Below are positions 1 through 6,507 of a DNA stretch of 8,061 nt, piece by piece. The position numbers were made by a program, and so were the translations under genes. The stretch's first letter is position 1. Every line of letters starts with the position of its first letter. Source of the DNA: Bordetella parapertussis (lineage in GTDB: Bacteria; Pseudomonadota; Gammaproteobacteria; Burkholderiales; SG8-39); assembly GCA_945906975.1 (NCBI GenBank), contig CAMDRY010000131.1:1-8061 (forward strand). The letters are read 5' to 3'. The notes beneath the pieces were generated by a model. The model searched no databases and was not told the origin of the DNA. It was given only the letters and a program-made list of their open reading frames with translations.

Positions 1-376
1 GGCGCGCCAGCGCCGCCGGTAGGATATTGTTGTAGAGTGCGCGTCCCGCAGCTTTCGGCTCGATGTAGAAGCGGCGTGCATCGTCCGGATCTGGGCTCAA
101 CTTAACCAGCTCCTTGTTGACCAATCCGGTGACCGTCCGGCTTATCCAGCCCTTGTCGGTTCCAAGCGCCGCGGCAAGACTATTCACGCTCGAAGGCCCG
201 GCGATCATCAGCGCGGCGAGCAGCCGCCACTCCGCCAGAGGTACACCGTAGCGGCGCGCATACAACCTCGCCGCCCCCTTTCCCAGCGTGTTTGAAAGCA
301 CGAGGATCCGGTACGTCAGCAAGGTCCGAAAATCGTATGAAGTTACGCGCGGCTGGCGCGCTGAAGAGCGTGGCAT
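1..376 (-). CDS. MarR-family transcriptional regulator, C-terminus beyond window
   Basis: Reading leftward from an ATG at 376-374, the frame stays open to the window edge and gives 125 residues without a stop, so the C-terminus is missing. Residues about 42-60 (RRYGVPLAEWRLLAAL) match the helix that opens the MarR winged-helix domain. Residues 63-91 contain the helix-turn-helix (SLAAALGTDKGWISRTV). Residues 95-105 (PDPDDARRFYI) are the wing with the typical D-x-R-R turn. MarR proteins are dimeric DNA-binding repressors, often released by phenolic or aromatic-acid ligands. It is divergent from the dioxygenase operon, with 154 bp between the two starts, so it is the likely local regulator. The region contains palindromes suited to a dimer, two of them overlapping its own putative promoter, which suggests autoregulation. 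No strong ribosome-binding site precedes the ATG. The family call is secure; the ligand is unknown. Confidence 0.9.
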   Translation of the reverse strand, partial: MPRSSARQPRVTSYDFRTLLTYRILVLSNTLGKGAARLYARRYGVPLAEWRLLAALMIAGPSSVNSLAAALGTDKGWISRTVTGLVNKELVKLSPDPDDARRFYIEPKAAGRALYNNILPAALAR

Positions 377-390
377 GCTGACAATGCTAC

Positions 391-419
391 TTGACGACTG
401 TTGTTATAGCAACTAATAT
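391..419 (+). promoter_or_regulatory. Putative sigma70 promoter of the dioxygenase operon
   Basis: TTGACG at 391-396 is followed by exactly 17 bp and then TATAAT-like TAATAT at 414-419, a good match to a sigma70 promoter pointing at the dioxygenase genes. Transcription would start near 426, giving a leader of about 105 nt. A 14-bp palindrome (400-413) fills the spacer and a second lies just after the start point, so a bound repressor would block polymerase. Seen by eye; the start site is inferred. Confidence 0.65.
400..413. promoter_or_regulatory. Putative MarR operator 1 (imperfect palindrome)
   Basis: GTTGTTATAGCAAC is a 14-bp inverted repeat in which one symmetric pair of positions does not match. 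It agrees with the perfect palindrome at 432-445 at 11 of 14 positions. It occupies the -35/-10 spacer of the rightward promoter and sits at the expected start point of the leftward one. The size and symmetry suit a MarR dimer; the assignment to this regulator is inferred from position. Confidence 0.55.
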
Positions 420-441
420 GCAAAAAAGTTAGTTGTTGCAA
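413..441 (-). promoter_or_regulatory. Putative promoter of the marR-type gene
   Basis: On the minus strand TTGCAA (441-436) is followed by 17 bp and TATTAG (418-413). Its -10 lies over the -10 of the rightward promoter on the opposite strand, and its -35 lies inside operator 2. Transcription would begin near 406, about 30 nt before the regulator's ATG. The -10 is only a moderate match. TATAAC at 408-403 is an alternative -10 but lacks a good -35. Confidence 0.4.
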
Positions 442-445
442 CAAC
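432..445. promoter_or_regulatory. Putative MarR operator 2 (perfect palindrome)
   Basis: GTTGTTGCAACAAC is a perfect 14-bp palindrome just downstream of the predicted rightward start point and over the -35 of the leftward promoter. Its centre (438.5) is 32 bp from that of operator 1 (406.5), about three helical turns, so two dimers could bind the same DNA face. Its symmetry and TTG/CAA half sites resemble known MarR-family operators. Binding by this regulator is inferred. Confidence 0.6.
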
Positions 446-530
446 AAAATACACAATCGGCTCACAATAAACCTGTCGCCCTTCCACGATGCACGATGGC
501 ACCTTGCAATTCCACTGACCGGCCCCTCAT

Positions 531-1844
531 ATGAATGCTCCCCATGCCCCGCGGCCGAAACCTGATTTCGGCGCGCTTGTCCAGCCTGACCGCGTCAACC
601 GGCAGCTCTACCTGGACACGGAAATCTTCAAACTTGAGATGCAACGCATTTTCGGGCGCGCCTGGATCTACCTTGCACACGACAGCCAGTTACCCAACGA
701 AGGCGACTATGTAACAGCCTGGATGGGACTGCAGCCCGTCATTGTCGTTCGCCACAAAGACGGGCGCGTGCATGTCCTGCACAACCGCTGCGCCCATCGC
801 GGCGTAATGATTGTGACGGATGAGCGCGGAAACACAGGCAACACCATCCGCTGCGGCTACCACGGCTGGACCTTCCGCACCAACGGTGAATTGCTGCTTG
901 CGCCGATTCGTGACGCCTATGCTGAGCGCTACGACATGTCCGACCACGCGGTATTCGGCCTTGCGAGCGTTCCACGGGTTGGGAGTTATCGCGGATTCAT
1001 CTTCGCCAGCCTCGCCCCCAAGAACGATCCACTGCCCGATTTACCTGAGTTTCTAGGAGATGCGAAACGCTGCATCGACTTAATCGCGGACCGCTCTCCC
1101 GAAGGCGAATTGGACGTAACTGGCGGCGTTCACAAATACATTGTGCGCGGCAACTGGAAGGCGCAAATCGAGAATCTTAACGACAACTATCACCCGCCCT
1201 TCTCTCACGCCTGCACGACCAATGACGCAGACCGGCAGTTCCGGCGGCGCTATGGTGATGATACCGGCGTCCATATGGAATCGAAGGAGCAGGGCTCCAA
1301 ATTCGACTCGGTCGCCGCGGTCGGCCTTGACTGGGGATCATCCTACTGCGGTCCGCGACCCTTCAAGCATGAGTCGCGCGGCGGGCCCTTGGTCGAGGCC
1401 CATTGCGCCGCATTGCGCGAGCGCCATTCGCCGGAACGGGTCGATGAAATCATGACCGATTTTTTTCACAACGTGATTGTTTATCCAAGCGTAGTCATGC
1501 AGCTCGCGTCCAGCCACGTGCGCACCATCCGACCGATCGCGCCCGATCATACCGAGATCCGCGTCTACCCCATTCGCCTCAAGGGTGCGCCGGATGAAAT
1601 AAACCGTCAACTCATCCGCTATCTGAATGTCACTCACTCCGCCGGGTCGCTTATTCAATCGGACGATGTTGAAATGTTCCGACGGGTCCAGGGCGGGCTG
1701 GCAAGCGAAGCTCAGCCATGGGTATGGTTCAACCGCCATATGGCCGACGATGCAAGCAAGCGCGGCGGCGGAACCAGCGAAGTGGTCATGCGCAACCAGT
1801 ACAGCTCGGGCTACCTTCGCTACATGACGGAGTCAAGCTCATGA
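531..1844 (+). CDS. Rieske aromatic-ring-hydroxylating dioxygenase, alpha subunit (copy 1)
   Basis: Cytoplasmic catalytic subunit, 437 aa, normal for the family, predicted to put O2 into an aromatic ring using electrons from a separate reductase chain. The N-terminal Rieske domain binds [2Fe-2S] through C87-x-H89 and C108-x2-H111. The catalytic domain has NWKxxxENxxDxYHxxxxH at residues 208-226, giving iron ligands H221 and H226 with D218 as the expected bridge to the neighbouring Rieske centre. D379 in QSDDVEMF is the likely third ligand. An in-frame stop at 516-518 makes the ATG at 531 the first possible start, although no Shine-Dalgarno sequence is evident. The stop overlaps the beta-subunit start in ATGA (1841-1844), so translation is probably coupled. 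The first operon gene, placed after the MarR-type operators. Family call is firm; substrate unknown, with an aromatic carboxylate favoured by context. Confidence 0.95.
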   Translation: MNAPHAPRPKPDFGALVQPDRVNRQLYLDTEIFKLEMQRIFGRAWIYLAHDSQLPNEGDYVTAWMGLQPVIVVRHKDGRVHVLHNRCAHRGVMIVTDERGNTGNTIRCGYHGWTFRTNGELLLAPIRDAYAERYDMSDHAVFGLASVPRVGSYRGFIFASLAPKNDPLPDLPEFLGDAKRCIDLIADRSPEGELDVTGGVHKYIVRGNWKAQIENLNDNYHPPFSHACTTNDADRQFRRRYGDDTGVHMESKEQGSKFDSVAAVGLDWGSSYCGPRPFKHESRGGPLVEAHCAALRERHSPERVDEIMTDFFHNVIVYPSVVMQLASSHVRTIRPIAPDHTEIRVYPIRLKGAPDEINRQLIRYLNVTHSAGSLIQSDDVEMFRRVQGGLASEAQPWVWFNRHMADDASKRGGGTSEVVMRNQYSSGYLRYMTESSS

Positions 1845-2353
1845 ACACCACCGTTTCAGACCTGACCGAACAAAAGCGCAGGGTCGATTCATTTCTTGTC
1901 ATGGAGTCGCGACTGCTCGATGAGCGTCGCTTCGAGGACTGGATCGGCTTATTTCTGCCGGACGGCTATTATTGGGTGCCAGCCCGGCCGGAGCAGCAGG
2001 ATCCATGGAGTGAAGTGTCGCTGATGTTCGATGACCGCGAAATCATGAATAATCGTATTCAGCGCTTGCGCCACCCGAAGGTTTTCGCTCAATTGCCACA
2101 TTCGCGGGCAGTTCGCCAAGTATCGAACACCTGCATCGATAATATGGACGCGGACTCAGGGGAAATTACGGTGCGCTCGGTCTTTTTCATGCTCGAGCAT
2201 CGACCCACACTGCCGCAGCCGATCGAACGCATCTTTGCCGGTCATAGCGTCCATCACCTGCACCCCGATGGGGATAGTTTCAAAATTGCTCGGAAGAAAG
2301 TCATGCTCGCCAACTGCGATGCGGCGTTTGAACCCCTCTTCCTATACTTCTAG
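1841..2353 (+). CDS. Aromatic-ring-hydroxylating dioxygenase, beta subunit (copy 1)
   Basis: 170 aa, the normal size for the small NTF2-fold (SnoaL-like) subunit that pairs with the alpha subunit in an alpha3beta3 oxygenase; its role is mainly structural. Diagnostic stretches are ESRLLDERRFEDWIGLFLPD (residues 22-41), followed by YYWVP, then VRQVSNTCI near residues 91-99 and a C-terminal HHLHPDGDSFKIARKKVML (138-156). The ATG at 1841 overlaps the stop of alpha 1 (ATGA). A longer in-frame start at 1718 lies wholly inside the alpha gene and is rejected because the family begins at about this point and the overlap is typical of coupled subunits. It is followed by 127 bp of AT-rich non-coding DNA before alpha 2. 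Confidence 0.93.
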   Translation: MNTTVSDLTEQKRRVDSFLVMESRLLDERRFEDWIGLFLPDGYYWVPARPEQQDPWSEVSLMFDDREIMNNRIQRLRHPKVFAQLPHSRAVRQVSNTCIDNMDADSGEITVRSVFFMLEHRPTLPQPIERIFAGHSVHHLHPDGDSFKIARKKVMLANCDAAFEPLFLYF

Positions 2354-2480
2354 AAACTTCGCCGCTTGCCTGAATATGGTGCTTCAATGGCTTCAGGACA
2401 TCATTAGCATCCAATTCATCACTGATAGTACGAACAGTTATCAGAATGCTTAATCATTGGATTACAGGAATGTATTAATT
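2354..2480 (+). repeat. Intergenic spacer with nested inverted repeats
   Basis: This 127-bp spacer is clearly more AT-rich than its flanks and has no gene. CTGATA (2422-2427) pairs with TATCAG (2439-2444). Outside it, ATTAGCAT (2403-2410) pairs with ATGCTTAAT (2446-2454) with one bulged base. Together they could form a long imperfect hairpin between the two oxygenase gene pairs. It lacks a following T-run, so it is not a classical terminator; an mRNA-processing or stability element or an operator is possible. No convincing sigma70 promoter was seen. Confidence 0.4.
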
Positions 2481-3665
2481 ATGATTACTCAGGCCGCCCC
2501 ACGCATACCCGCCACCCACTACCTGGACAACCGCATCTTTACCGATCCAGCAGTGTTCGCCGAGGAGCGTGACAAGCTACTTGGAAAAGTATGGCAGTTC
2601 GTCTGCCATGAAAGCGAAGTGGCCGGCCCCGGGGACTACCGTAGTACGCAAATCGCCGGCAAACCCATCCTTATCGTTCGCGGTCAGGACCTCACGGTGC
2701 GCGCCTTCTACAACATATGTCGCCACCGGGCGGCGGAGGTAGTGCGAAAGGACGCCGGCAACGCGGAATCGTTCACTTGTTTCTACCACCACTGGGACTA
2801 CGGGTTGGATGGCAAGCTACGATCGGTGGCGAAGCCCGCGGGCTATGAAGCGGTGAAACTGGACAAGTCTGAACTGGGTTTGATCGCGGTGCGCTGCGAG
2901 GTACTGGGTGGACTGGTGTTCGCCTGTCTGGACGAGTCCACGCCAGGGCTGCGAGAGTTCCTCGGCGACGTCACAGTCGGCTTCCTGCTTCAGTTAGGCA
3001 CCGTGCCACTGGAGGTCTTCCACTTTCACAAGGCGGTGCTCAAGACCAATTGGAAGCTGTGGCAGGACAACAACAGCGAGCGCTATCACAGCATGCTGCA
3101 CGCTTCCAACCGTATATCGTTGCCCTGGGTCATGGGCAAGACCAGTCCGATGAAGCTGCGCATTTTCCCACACGGTCATAGCGGTTACTGGACCGACGGC
3201 GAAGTCGCCAAGGTCGATTACAGCCGCGGCGGCTACGAGGGCATCATCGGCGGGGCCTTGCCAGGCATGCGCGATAGCGAGATGCGCGTGATTAACCTGT
3301 TCCCCGACTTGATGATCAACATCCGCTCAAACGTTGTGCGGCTTGACCGGATGGTTCCGCTTGAAGCGGGTGTCACGCTGGTGGAGTGGCGGGGCCTTGG
3401 GGTAAAGGGCGATAGTGCGGAGCAACGCGCGATCCGGCTCAAGCACCACAACCTGTTCTGGGGGCCGACCGGGCGCAACCTGCCGGAGGATGTAATCGCG
3501 GTGGAGTCGCAGTTTCGCTCGATGTGTGCTGACGGAGTACGTCACAGTATCCTCGCCCGCGAGGAAGACCTCAATCCGACTGACGACGCCAATCTTCGTG
3601 CCTACTACAAAGAATGGGCACGCATGATGGGCCGCGCTGCATCGGACATCGAGGTAAGCGTATGA
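2481..3665 (+). CDS. Rieske aromatic-ring-hydroxylating dioxygenase, alpha subunit (copy 2)
   Basis: 394 aa catalytic subunit of a second Rieske oxygenase. The [2Fe-2S] ligands are C80-x-H82 and C100-x2-H103. The mononuclear-iron region (residues 190-207, NWKLWQDNNSERYHSMLH) aligns with NWKxxxENxxDxYHx(4-5)H but shows D196 for E, E200 for the bridging D, and only three residues between H203 and H207. D337 in PEDVIAVE is the likely carboxylate ligand. Outside these motifs it shares little with alpha 1, so it is not a recent duplicate. The ATG at 2481 is chosen because AGGAA (2466-2470) precedes it; a TTG at 2457 would add eight residues upstream of that site. The stop overlaps the beta 2 start (ATGA, 3662-3665). 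The spacing oddity leaves activity and substrate uncertain; the family is clear. Confidence 0.93.
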   Translation: MITQAAPRIPATHYLDNRIFTDPAVFAEERDKLLGKVWQFVCHESEVAGPGDYRSTQIAGKPILIVRGQDLTVRAFYNICRHRAAEVVRKDAGNAESFTCFYHHWDYGLDGKLRSVAKPAGYEAVKLDKSELGLIAVRCEVLGGLVFACLDESTPGLREFLGDVTVGFLLQLGTVPLEVFHFHKAVLKTNWKLWQDNNSERYHSMLHASNRISLPWVMGKTSPMKLRIFPHGHSGYWTDGEVAKVDYSRGGYEGIIGGALPGMRDSEMRVINLFPDLMINIRSNVVRLDRMVPLEAGVTLVEWRGLGVKGDSAEQRAIRLKHHNLFWGPTGRNLPEDVIAVESQFRSMCADGVRHSILAREEDLNPTDDANLRAYYKEWARMMGRAASDIEVSV

Positions 3666-4141
3666 GCACCAGTGCCCCAAACATGGATGCCCTGGCCATC
3701 GAGGCGGTACGCTCGGTGGTGCTGCGCACCGGATTGCTGCTCGATGGACACGACCTGACGGGTTGGCTGGCACTCTTTGAATCCGATGGCGTGTACGAAC
3801 TGCGCGCTTACAGCACCGAAATCCGCCAATGGATGACCTGGTGGCTGGCCACGCGTGGAGAACTGGAGAAGACGCTCTCCGAAGTCGTTCAGCATGTGTG
3901 TGACCCCGCTCAACGCCGTCATGTCATCGGCGCGCCAGTTGTGACGCAGCAAGGAGACAAGGCACTAGCAGTGTCGCCCTTTTCAATTTTCCGTACATTG
4001 CCAGACGGCGTCTCATCGCTGTACATGGTCGGGCACTACGAGGACACGCTCGCGGTGCGCGAGGGTGTCTGGCGCATCAGCAGACGCACCGTAGTCACCG
4101 ACACGCGTGTTCTTGATATGTTCACGCATATCCCCGTTTAA
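3662..4141 (+). CDS. Aromatic-ring-hydroxylating dioxygenase, beta subunit (copy 2)
   Basis: 159 aa, an NTF2-fold small subunit expected to assemble with alpha 2. LRTGLLLDGHDLTGWLALFE (residues 21-40) and the following D-G-V-Y match the start of the family domain. The C-terminal part GHYEDTLAVREGVWRISRRTV (about 124-144) followed by DTRVLDMFTHIPV carries the usual closing strand pattern, with the terephthalate-type D-T-R element. The ATG at 3662 overlaps the alpha 2 stop; a start at 3614 would lie inside alpha 2 and add 16 unrelated residues. It differs strongly from beta 1, as the alphas differ from each other, so each pair probably evolved as a unit. The receptor gene follows after 15 bp, so it is in the same transcript. 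Confidence 0.9.
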   Translation: MSTSAPNMDALAIEAVRSVVLRTGLLLDGHDLTGWLALFESDGVYELRAYSTEIRQWMTWWLATRGELEKTLSEVVQHVCDPAQRRHVIGAPVVTQQGDKALAVSPFSIFRTLPDGVSSLYMVGHYEDTLAVREGVWRISRRTVVTDTRVLDMFTHIPV

Positions 4142-4156
4142 GCATCGGAGCGCCAC

Positions 4157-5122
4157 ATGAACATCATCCCGACAGGGCTTGCCGCCATTGCGTTATCAAT
4201 GGCCCTATCCGCCAACACCATCGCCCAGTCGTTCCCGTCCAAACCGGTGCGCTTTATCGCCACCTCCACGGCTGGTGGGCCGCTCGACATTTTCACACGC
4301 CTTGTGGCAAGCAAAATGGAAGAGCGTTTCAAGCAGCCCATGATTGTGGAAAGTCGCCCGGGAGCGGGTGGCCAGATAGCAGCCACTGCGGTACTAAATG
4401 CCCCGGCGGACGGCTACACCGTACTCTCGTCCATTGACACCACCTTCACCGCCAATCCCAGCCTGTTCAAGAGTATGCCCTTTGACCCGGAGAAGGATTT
4501 TGTGCCGGTGTCCGTGCTTGCGAAGTTCGGCCAGATGCTGGTCGTGCCGACGGACCTGCCCGTCCGGTCAGTAAAGGACCTGGTCGAACTCTCAAAGAAG
4601 GACAACCTCAATTACGGCTCGGCCGGTAACGGACTCCCCTCGCACCTATCGATGGCCTACCTGCAGGCGGTGACCGGCATGCGTGCGAGCCACATACCCT
4701 ACAAGGGCAACCCCCCGGTACTAATGGCATTGACCTCCGCCGAGGTGCAAGCTGCCATGGTGATCTCCACCTCTGTACTAGCGCAAGCCAGAGCGGGCAA
4801 GATGCGCATGCTCGCGTACTCTGACGTGACCCGCTCTGAGGTCGCGCCCGACGTGCCCACCATGACCGAGCAGGGATTCGAGGGCTTCGAAGTACTGTTC
4901 TCGTACGTAATGATGGTCAAGGCTGGTACCCCGCAGGCGGTGGTGGACGCACTCCACGCTGCCGCCACCGAGGCGGTCACCTCCACCGATATTCGCAATA
5001 AATTGCGCGGCGTGGACACGGTGCCCATCGCCCTGTCGCAGGCCGATTCAATCGCTTGGCTCAAACGCTACCGCGCGAAGTGGGACGGCGTGATCAAACC
5101 GATGAACATAAAAACAGAGTAG
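4157..5122 (+). CDS. Bug-family (TctC-like) periplasmic solute-binding receptor 1
   Basis: 321 aa, the usual Bug length. Residues 1-23 form a signal peptide (a hydrophobic stretch, then TIA with likely cleavage before Q24), so it acts in the periplasm. Family hallmarks are FPSKPVRFIA (26-35), the AGGPLDIFTR ligand loop, VESRPGAGGQIAA and the ADGYTVL segment, then FDPEKDFVPVS near residues 108-118. Bug receptors bind carboxylates, amino acids or aromatic acids and may feed tripartite tricarboxylate transporters; no TctA or TctB gene is present here, which is normal for these often orphan receptors. GGAG at 4147-4150 is 6 bp from the ATG. As the last gene of the operon it probably captures the dioxygenase substrate. 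The usual P-F before the glycine loop is T-S-T here, perhaps reflecting a different ligand. Confidence 0.95.
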   Translation: MNIIPTGLAAIALSMALSANTIAQSFPSKPVRFIATSTAGGPLDIFTRLVASKMEERFKQPMIVESRPGAGGQIAATAVLNAPADGYTVLSSIDTTFTANPSLFKSMPFDPEKDFVPVSVLAKFGQMLVVPTDLPVRSVKDLVELSKKDNLNYGSAGNGLPSHLSMAYLQAVTGMRASHIPYKGNPPVLMALTSAEVQAAMVISTSVLAQARAGKMRMLAYSDVTRSEVAPDVPTMTEQGFEGFEVLFSYVMMVKAGTPQAVVDALHAAATEAVTSTDIRNKLRGVDTVPIALSQADSIAWLKRYRAKWDGVIKPMNIKTE

Positions 5123-5455
5123 TCGAGTGCTCAGTCCTGTTGAGGAAGTCGTTCGCGATTTGGCAAGTTCTCGACAACTGTGGGCAAGGCGGCATTGAAG
5201 GCCCCGCACGCGATGATTAAGGTTTTGACGCGCATTTCAGGATAACCGCGCCAGATCACAGCAGAAGTACTGTAAGGACATACAGTTAAAAGTGCCGAGC
5301 GCGTGAAACTCCCCCTCGACTCGGCAATTTTTCTCACTGCTTTGGATCGAAAACCCGTCGCTTGAGCCAGGTTTAGATCGCCCTCCAGGCATCCGTATCA
5401 GCCCGATGCGCAGCGCCGCCTTTAATAAGGAAGCCTCTGCCGCTTGCGTGAGCAA
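5123..5455. other. Convergent intergenic region, no recognisable gene
   Basis: 333 bp between two converging operons. It holds a perfect inverted repeat, ACTGTA (5269-5274) with TACAGT (5281-5286), and a terminator-like stem at 5293-5332. Short minus-strand reading frames (5131-5337 and 5237-5455) show no domain, Shine-Dalgarno site or family resemblance I recognise. They may be chance or the decayed remains of a gene. No clear insertion-sequence end was identified. Confidence 0.6.
5293..5332. terminator. Putative bidirectional rho-independent terminator
   Basis: TGCCGAG (5293-5299) pairs with CTCGGCA (5320-5326) and is followed by ATTTTT to 5332 on the plus strand. On the minus strand the same stem is followed by CTTTTAACTG. 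The loop is long (20 nt) and the stem only 7 bp, so strength may be modest. Its place between converging operons supports termination from both sides. Confidence 0.55.
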
Positions 5456-6421
5456 TCAGTTAATTTTCAGGCCTGCCGCCTTGATAACGTTCGCAAACCT
5501 CGCGAGATCCGCCTTGATCAGGTTCTGCAGGTTTTCCGGAGAGCCGGCAACCGGATCAAAGCCGGCGGTTATCAGTTTTTGCCTGGCCGTCGGATCTGAC
5601 AAGGCCTTTTTGACCTCCGTGTTGAGCCGCTCAACGATGGCCTTTGACGTTCCCGCCGGAGCATACAGGCCGAACCAGTTGCCAAACTCAAGCTCCGGGA
5701 AACCCAGCTCCCGGACCGTGGGTGTATCGGGCAAGAGAACAGCCCGCGTCGGAGAAGTCACCGCCAGCGCATACAGCTTTCCCTGCTTGACATAATTGGC
5801 GTAGGGCGTGATTGCGGTGATGGAGAAATCGATCTCGCTCGTCAGCAAGGCCTGCAGCATTGGCGGCGACCCCTTGAACGGCACGTTGAGCATGTTGAGC
5901 GGCGTATCAAGCTTGAGTTTTTCACCTGCAAGCATGTGTATTTGCGACGATGTTCCGAAGGTCAGTTTTCCCGGATTCGCCTTCGCATACGCCATCAGGT
6001 CTTTGAAGCTTTTCGCCGGCGACTTTTCGCTCGCAACGATAAACAACGGCTGCCCCCCGACCTGCGAGATCGGCACAAAGTCCTTATCGGGGTTGTAGGG
6101 CAGCTTCGAAGACCGCAGCTGGTTGATGGACATTGCCGCGTCAACAGCCATGAATAGGGTGTACCCGTCCGGGCTCGCCTTGGCCACCGATTCAGCCGCA
6201 ATCACGTAATTGCCGCCAGGCCGGTTATCCACAACGACGCTCTGTCCCATACTCTCTTGCATTCGGTCGGCAAGCACGCGGGCAAGAAAATCGGTGCTGC
6301 CGCCCGCCGGAAACGGAATGACGATACGAATAGTCTTGGATGGGTAGTCCTGCGCCCCTGCCATGGTGAATCCGAAACACGCGACCAGCATGGCCAGTAT
6401 TGGCAGCATCTTGCGATTCAT
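5456..6421 (-). CDS. Bug-family (TctC-like) periplasmic solute-binding receptor 2
   Basis: 321 aa, starting at ATG 6421-6419 behind AGGAG (6431-6427), a good ribosome-binding site 5 nt away. The signal peptide covers residues 1-23 (MNRK, a hydrophobic core, then AGA before Q24). Diagnostic segments are YPSKTIRIVIPFPAGGSTDF (residues 26-45), VVVDNRPGGNYVIAAE, ASPDGYTLF and YNPDKDFVPIS; the C-terminus carries the usual PDTPTVRELGFPE and PAGTSKAIVERLN blocks. It has the same fold and length as the receptor at 4157-5122, but the sequences are only distantly similar, so the two probably bind different ligands or different intermediates. It follows the aldolase-fold gene on the same strand with 86 bp between. 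Its own promoter or a read-through transcript are both possible. Confidence 0.95.
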   Translation of the reverse strand: MNRKMLPILAMLVACFGFTMAGAQDYPSKTIRIVIPFPAGGSTDFLARVLADRMQESMGQSVVVDNRPGGNYVIAAESVAKASPDGYTLFMAVDAAMSINQLRSSKLPYNPDKDFVPISQVGGQPLFIVASEKSPAKSFKDLMAYAKANPGKLTFGTSSQIHMLAGEKLKLDTPLNMLNVPFKGSPPMLQALLTSEIDFSITAITPYANYVKQGKLYALAVTSPTRAVLLPDTPTVRELGFPELEFGNWFGLYAPAGTSKAIVERLNTEVKKALSDPTARQKLITAGFDPVAGSPENLQNLIKADLARFANVIKAAGLKIN

Positions 6422-6507
6422 TATTACTCCTGTTTAAAATTCAGACTGCCCCAAGACCCCCGCCAAGCGGCGTTGAACAATAAGGCCCGCCTGCGGTTCG
6501 GGGCGGC

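Noticed and set aside
1718..1840. N-terminal extension of beta 1 starting at 1718
   Set aside because: The extension lies entirely inside alpha 1 in another frame, and the ATG at 1841 in the ATGA overlap gives the normal family length.
2457..2480. TTG start for alpha 2
   Set aside because: The only ribosome-binding-like AGGAA (2466-2470) lies downstream of it and fits the ATG at 2481.
3614..3661. Earlier start for beta 2
   Set aside because: It is inside alpha 2 and adds residues unlike the family; ATG 3662 forms the same ATGA junction as the first pair.
5131..5455. Minus-strand short genes at 5131-5337 and 5237-5455
   Set aside because: They overlap each other in different frames, begin at weak or alternative codons without a Shine-Dalgarno site, and resemble no family I know.
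5406..5795. Plus-strand protein of 129 residues
   Set aside because: It is mostly the antisense of the well-supported receptor gene at 5456-6421; its composition (rich in A, S and R) is typical of an antisense frame.
6435..6507. Terminator after the aldolase-fold gene
   Set aside because: CGCC-GCTT-GGCG gives only a 4-bp stem and no T-run follows on the minus strand.
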